This document shows, piece after piece, positions 58,626-64,000 of a stretch of 64,000 nucleotides of DNA. Location: contig CP137319.1 in NCBI GenBank assembly GCA_033182465.1, positions 806,001 through 870,000 on the forward strand, read 5' to 3'. The notes beneath the pieces are model-generated. The model had not been told where the DNA came from. It saw only the letters and a program-made list of their open reading frames with translations, and did not search any database. The DNA comes from Sanghuangporus weigelae (lineage: Eukaryota; Basidiomycota; Agaricomycetes; Hymenochaetales; Hymenochaetaceae). Both the position numbers and the translations under genes were made by a program. Positions within the stretch are counted from its first letter, which is position 1; each line of letters opens with the position of its first letter.

Positions 58626-58763
58626 ATGTCGGATCGCCGAAAGAACGCGTCTACACTCGAGAAATTTGCCGCATATAAGCGTGCAAGAGAAGGTGGAGGG
58701 AGAAACTGGAAGGTCAGACCATGCGGCGCGTTCAGATATTTGTCTCTTTTACTCACGACGCGT
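58585..58763. promoter_or_regulatory. Cluster of three MCB-like ACGCGT sites at POL1
   Basis: ACGCGT at 58585-58590 (promoter), 58645-58650 (first exon) and 58758-58763 (first intron). Each has an A/G-rich 5' flank and CT after it. MCB sites upstream of POL1 drive G1/S expression by MBF in yeast, so this cluster fits the expected control. Two of the three lie downstream of the ATG, which makes them less certain as functional sites. Confidence 0.5.
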
Positions 58764-61700
58764 CTAGCCTGAGGAGGACGGCGATTTGTATGATGAAGTG
58801 GATGAAGAACAATACAAGTCTATCGTCAAAGGGAGGCTGCAGAAAGACGACTTTATAGTGGATGATGGCGTGGAAGGTTACGCTGATAATGGCATGGACG
58901 ACTGGGCCGACGACCAGCCAATTGAATCTGATGAGGAGGTCAAGCCCAGAGGTAAATTTCTCTCTTTTTACTATTCTTTCGTGCACTTAATCCTATATTC
59001 ACTTCAGCAAAGAAAAAGATGAAAGTCGTGAAAGCAAAACCTGTCGCCCTGCCGCCCGTGGCTCCCACCTTCAACGACTACAAACCGAAACCATCTGCAG
59101 CTACAGAAGATGACTTCATGGCTTCGCTCCTCGGAAACATGGAGAATGTTACTCCAGATACACAGTATAAGTCACGGAAGCGTAAGCCTCGTGACTTGTC
59201 TCCGCCGCAAACTTCGTCCCCCGACGAAAACTACTTCAATGGATACAGAGCAAATGGAGGCTTTTATACAGACGCGTCGTCGGATGGTCCGGCAGATGAC
59301 TTTTCGACGCCGCCAAGTGATGATGCAGATACGGGACCGTTCAAACGTCCTCGCAGAGACGACGCTGATGTCCTCCCGACAGTGCAGAAATTTGAGGACT
59401 TTGCGGTTGATACGGGCTCGGATGTCGTTTACGATACGTACGACGATTCATTTAATGACGTCGACATGGACGATTTCGCCCAAGATGAAAAGGATGTCAA
59501 GCCAAAGGTAGAAAAATCAGTGAAGATGGAGATAGACGACGTGGACTTGCTAATCCACCGTCAAAACGCAGTACCGAAGGTACAGGAAGTTAAGGCAGAT
59601 AAAAGAGAGGATGAAACACCTTCGTGGCTGAGCGTGCACGATTCGCTCACTGTCAAGAGTGAGGATACCCTTGGACCCTTGGCAGGTACCTCTGCCAATG
59701 TGCGCTCCTCGAGTATCTCGGCTCTAGAAGAAGACGGCTCTTTGCGCTTCTTCTGGCTCGATTATTTAGAACAGGACGGAAAGGTCTATTTCATCGGCAA
59801 ACTCAAAGACAAGACAACGGGTACCTGGATTAGCAGTTGTATAACAGTAGAAAACTTGGATCGAAATCTCTTCCTGCTCCTACGTGAGAGAAAGATCGGT
59901 GAGTAGGTCTCTCTTTCTTTAGCCTGATACTGATTAACAAGATGACAGAGGATGGATATGAAACGGACGTTATCCCTACTACGAAAGATGTTCATGCAGA
60001 TTTCGATGCCATTCGCAAAAAGGCCGGGATCAAGACCTTCAAGGCGAAACCTGTCAAGCGAAGCTATGCCTTTGGAGAATCGGATGTTCCGACTCGCGAA
60101 CACCAATGGATGAAGATCGTTTACCCCTTCTCTGGTATGTATTTCCTAGTCTATGCCACTGAATTTATGCTCATAGCTCGAGTAGAACCACAGCTACCAG
60201 ACAATGTGACATCTCCCAGCATAGCTCGCATCTTCGGCACCAAAACCAGCGCTTTCGAGCTTCTCGTGCTGAAACGCAAGATCATGGGTCCTTGCTGGCT
60301 TGAGATAAAGAATCCTCATATTGAGCACAAAGGGGTTAGTTCTTACGTGATTCATTTCTTGTTGCTCTGCTGATGTGAACCCAGATTTCCTGGTGTAAAT
60401 TCGAAGTTGTTGTCTCCGATCCGAAGGATATCAATCCTTTCTCTGAAACCGACACGGATGCACCAAAAGAGACGCCGCCCCTTACCGTCATGAGCCTTAC
60501 CGTTCGTACGATTGTGAATCACACAGAGAACAAACGTGAAGTTGTGTGTGCAACCGCGCGTACGTGGACGAACTGTAAGCACTTTCTCCGATTCTCCCAA
60601 ATCCTCTTATAGTTTTTTTAGTGGACATTGACGATCCTACGCCACCTGACCAACTTCCGTGCGCTGTGCATACACTTGTGAGGCCCCTTGACAAATTTCC
60701 AGCCAAGTTCCAGGCTGCATGCCTGGCCAACAAGAAAGGGATAATCTCGGCGGAAGCGAACGAACGAATGCTTCTGAATCGTCTCCTAGGTAGGCGTCTA
60801 ATTGACGTTTTCTTGCAAACATTCTTTTCGTTGATCTGTGTATACTCGTTACAGTGACTATTTATAAGTCTGATCCTGATGTTATTGTCGGCCATGACTT
60901 TCTAGGCGTGTCTTTGGACGTATTATTGACGAGAATGCGAGACCTGAAGGCAGATAACTGGTCAAGGATTGGGAGATTTAGAAGAACCAGGTGGCCAAAT
61001 ATTGGGAGGCAGGGAACTAATATGAAATTTTTGAACGGACGGCTGCTCTGCGATCTGGCCAGCGATGGTGCCAAGGTAAGCTCAATCACCATTATGTCAA
61101 CAGCCACAGATAGTTTTAATTTTATTCATAGGGCATGATTTCTTCAACTACCTGGTCGCTGACGGAGATGTGCTCGACGCACCTGAAGTGCGAGCGCGAG
61201 GACATCGACCCGGATGATGTCGCGAACTACTTTGATGGTAGTCTTTCAACTCCGGACAGACTCATGAAGTTTGTACGACACTGCGAACTCGACGCACATT
61301 ATCAAATGGCGATCGCTGCTCGGGTTCAGATTCTTCCCCTCACGAAGCAATTGACTAATTTAGCCGGGAACTCCTGGTGCGGGTTTCCATTAGTCGATCT
61401 GTCTTCTATTTTTAACGACCACGCTCAGGAACAAAACGTTGAATGGAGGTCGCGCTGAGCGAAACGAATACATTTTGCTCCATGAATTCCACCGCTTGAA
61501 GTACATCTGTCCTGACAAGACCTGGGGTAAGAAGTCCGCTGCTGCCGTCAAGGTCGAGGCAGAAGAGGGTGATGGAGCAGCAGTTACCACTCACAAGAGC
61601 AAGAAGGACAAATATAAGGGTGGTCTGGTATTCGAACCTAAACGAGGCCTCTGGGACAAATACATCCTTGTCATGGACTTCAACTCGCTGTACCCGAGTA

Positions 61701-63921
61701 TTATTCAAGAGTACAATATTGATTTCACCACAGTGGAAAGAGTCGCGAGTGAGGTACCTCGCTTCTAGTTTCCTTCACATTCAGTCACTCACGTATCAAG
61801 TAGGAAGGGGAAGAGGAAAAGATCCCAGAACCACCTTCTCCCGATGTGCCTCAAGGAGTGCTTCCGAGGCTTATTGCTACTCTTGTCGGAAGACGAAGAC
61901 AGGTCAAGAGTCTCATGAAGGACAAGTCAATAACCCAAGCGAAATATCTTCAGGTGAGCTTCTAGATCTACTAACCTGTCTTGATCTTTTGCGATGTTTT
62001 TTTGCAGTACGATATTAAACAACAAGCTCTAAAGCTCACGGCGAACAGTATGTACGGATGCCTTGGGTTTGAGTATTCAAGGTTCTATGCTCGACCACTT
62101 GCCGCCCTTACGACGTTCAAGGGACGTGAGATTCTTACCCATACCCGTGAACTTGCTGAGAGTCTTCAGCTCGACGTGCGTACTGCCTCTCCGATGTTCC
62201 GATTCTTTCTTTGCTAAACCGTATATGCTAGGTTGTCTACGGTGACACGGACTCTGTCTTCGTCAACTCTAATGCCACGGACTTCGTTGAAGCTCTCAAG
62301 GTCGCGTCTGAATTCAAGAAGCAGGTCAACGAGCAATACAAGCTCCTAGAAATTGATCTCGATGGCGTCTTTAAACGGCTGCTTCTACTACAGAAGAAGA
62401 AGTACGCAGCACTTAAGATGGAGGACGCTACTAGAACTTCTGTTGAAGTGAAGGGGTTGGACATGAAGCGTCGAGAGTACTGCATGTTGTCAAAGGATGC
62501 ATCTCAGTAAGTTTGATAGTGTTTCCAGACTGAGTTTGAAGTAACGTCTTGCAGATACCTACTAGACAAAATTCTGTCCGGTGAAGCTACCGAGACCGTT
62601 GTCGAGCAGATCCATGAGTATCTTTCAAAACTCGGGGAAGATGTACGCAGCGGAAAGATAGGATTAGACAAGTTTATCATTTTCAAGGTAAGAAAAACGT
62701 ACCAGCTTCAAAGTCAGCGTGATCGCTCATAGTCTATTCTAGCGTCTCGGTAAGAATCCAGAAGACTACCCCGACGCAAAGAGCCAACCGCATGTCACTG
62801 TCGCTCTTCGCATGAAGTCGAAGGGTCAGTCAGCAAGAGCAGGCGATGTCATTCCGTATATTTTCTGTCTCAGCGATAGTGGCGAATCGAACAAGTCTGG
62901 CCAAGCGGATAAGGCTCATCATCCTGACGAGTTGAGGAGGTCGAACGGGGTTTCTCAAATTGGTAAGCTTTAAGGACCCTTCAATCAGAATTGAGCTGAC
63001 TCGTTCTTGTCAGACTTCGAGTATTACCTCTCTCAGCAAATTCTCCCGCCCATCGAACGACTCTGCGAGCCTATCGAAGGTACTGACAGAGCACGTCTGG
63101 CAGAGTGCCTCGGTCTTGATCCTGGCCGGTTCCGCTCATATGTCGGAGGCGATTCAGAAGAACGGGCATTTGGTACCCTGGAATCGCAAATGCCTGATAG
63201 TGTGCGATTCAAAGACTGTGATCCATTGACGTTCCGGTGCAGGAAGTGTAGTGGTGAGATGCCGTTTACTCATATTTCTCGTCGGGATGTGAGTATAGAT
63301 TCGTCGTTTCCTTAATACTATCTCTGATACCAAACTTCACGACGTGCAGACCTCTATACTCCACACGAGTGGACCGATCTGTGCGGGTTGCCAGGCACCA
63401 TTGAACCCAGCAAGCATGCAAGTGCAACTCGAGAACCAGATTAGAGAACATATCAGTAGATACTACGAAGGCTGGACTGTTTGTGACGACGCAACATGTC
63501 GAAACCGTACACGCATGATGGGTGTCTATGGAAGACGTTGTTTGAAGCGTGGTTGCAAAGGCGCTGTTGCATTCGAGGTATATCATTTGCCCTGTGGCGT
63601 GTTTTATAGAGTTTCACTGAGTTACCTAACCCCTAGTACTCGGACAATCAGTTGTACACTCAACTGATGTACTATGCGAACCTTCTCGATGTTGAGAAGG
63701 TAAGGGAGGCTTCAAAGAGTAGTCCCCAGAAGAGTACGTAGCTAGCATTGTTCTTCAATAGGAGGGTTCTAATCATAAAATCGACAGGTACAATTGAAGC
63801 AGCTCTGCAGCAGAATCACACTCTTTTGAAAGACTTGCACGGCGTCGTGCAGAAGTATTTGTCCCAGTGCGGTAGGAGATACGTAGATTTGGGCAGTTTG
63901 TTTTCGTTCATGAAGGTGTAG
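58626..63921 (+). CDS. POL1: DNA polymerase alpha catalytic subunit
   Basis: B-family replicative polymerase that extends RNA primers with primase. Start [20 protein letters not shown] at 58626; about 17 exons. N-terminal region: [40 protein letters not shown] and a basic segment with nuclear-localisation character. Middle: the inactive exonuclease-like domain including [10 protein letters not shown]-region sequence and TNLAGNSW joined to [20 protein letters not shown]. Polymerase motifs: motif [21 protein letters not shown], motif [21 protein letters not shown] and motif [15 protein letters not shown]-terminal zinc modules CysA (CRKC, CAGC) and CysB (CDDATC, CLKRGC) are present and the end is [14 protein letters not shown]. 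The catalytic aspartates of A and C are kept. The gene is complete, about 1,450 residues after splicing, the usual size. No oddity seen in the coding part. Confidence 0.95.
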
Positions 63922-64000
63922 GATTTTAGAGTGCTTGTATTGTCTCGCTAATGCTTTGCTTGCTGTCCTTGTAATAGTCAATGCATTTATTTGTAATGTT

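Overview
The window reads as nuclear DNA of a filamentous basidiomycete, most likely an agaricomycete. Nearly every gene is cut by several short GT-AG introns of about 48-75 nt, genes lie densely on both strands, and the protein set is fungal: Lyc1, Crh-type GH16, Rom2-type RhoGEF, Dcr2, YAT-type amino acid permease, DHA1-type MFS. I see no virus-like element, CRISPR array, rRNA or convincing tRNA gene.

Left part (1-13.8 kb): a 3'-truncated gene that may be a Mms22/Mus7-type repair factor (minus) is divergent from LYC1 (plus). A minus-strand run follows: YheT/ABHD3-type esterase, mitochondrial CGFS glutaredoxin, two tandem dienelactone-hydrolase genes, an LRR protein and a DHA1 MFS transporter. 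At 14.6-19.3 kb sit three paralogous alpha/beta hydrolase genes, plus, minus, plus; the first looks broken.

Middle part (19.6-37.4 kb): a membrane-associated unknown; a GRAM-TBC-EF-hand Rab-GAP; ADE16/17; an EI24 membrane protein; a mitochondrial EngB-type GTPase overlapping head to head with a WDR5/Swd3 protein; an HDDC2/YGK1-type HD phosphohydrolase divergent from a DHH phosphoesterase; and the mtHsp70 escort protein Zim17. Two non-autonomous DNA transposons flank ZIM17: a 489-bp TA-flanked element at its 3' side and a 253-bp fold-back element at its 5' side.

Right part (37.7-64 kb): a 3.2-kb stretch with no gene I can model, a YAT-type permease with a 7-nt microexon, TRM140/METTL2-type tRNA m3C methyltransferase, a large Rom2-type RhoGEF that carries two DH domains in tandem, a 1.2-kb spacer with an inverted 20-bp repeat, a small coiled-coil protein, a Crh-type GH16 enzyme, the Dcr2 phosphatase, and the complete catalytic subunit of DNA polymerase alpha (POL1), divergent from DCR2.

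There is no single operon-like pathway. Several genes concern DNA replication and nucleotide supply (POL1, ADE16/17, the HD and DHH enzymes, perhaps Mms22), and some carry ACGCGT (MCB-like) sites near their starts. Others concern the cell wall and polarity (RhoGEF, GH16, Rab-GAP) and mitochondria (Grx5, EngB/Mrx8, Zim17). Exon joins were worked out by eye from splice signals and family conservation; starts of a few genes stay uncertain.
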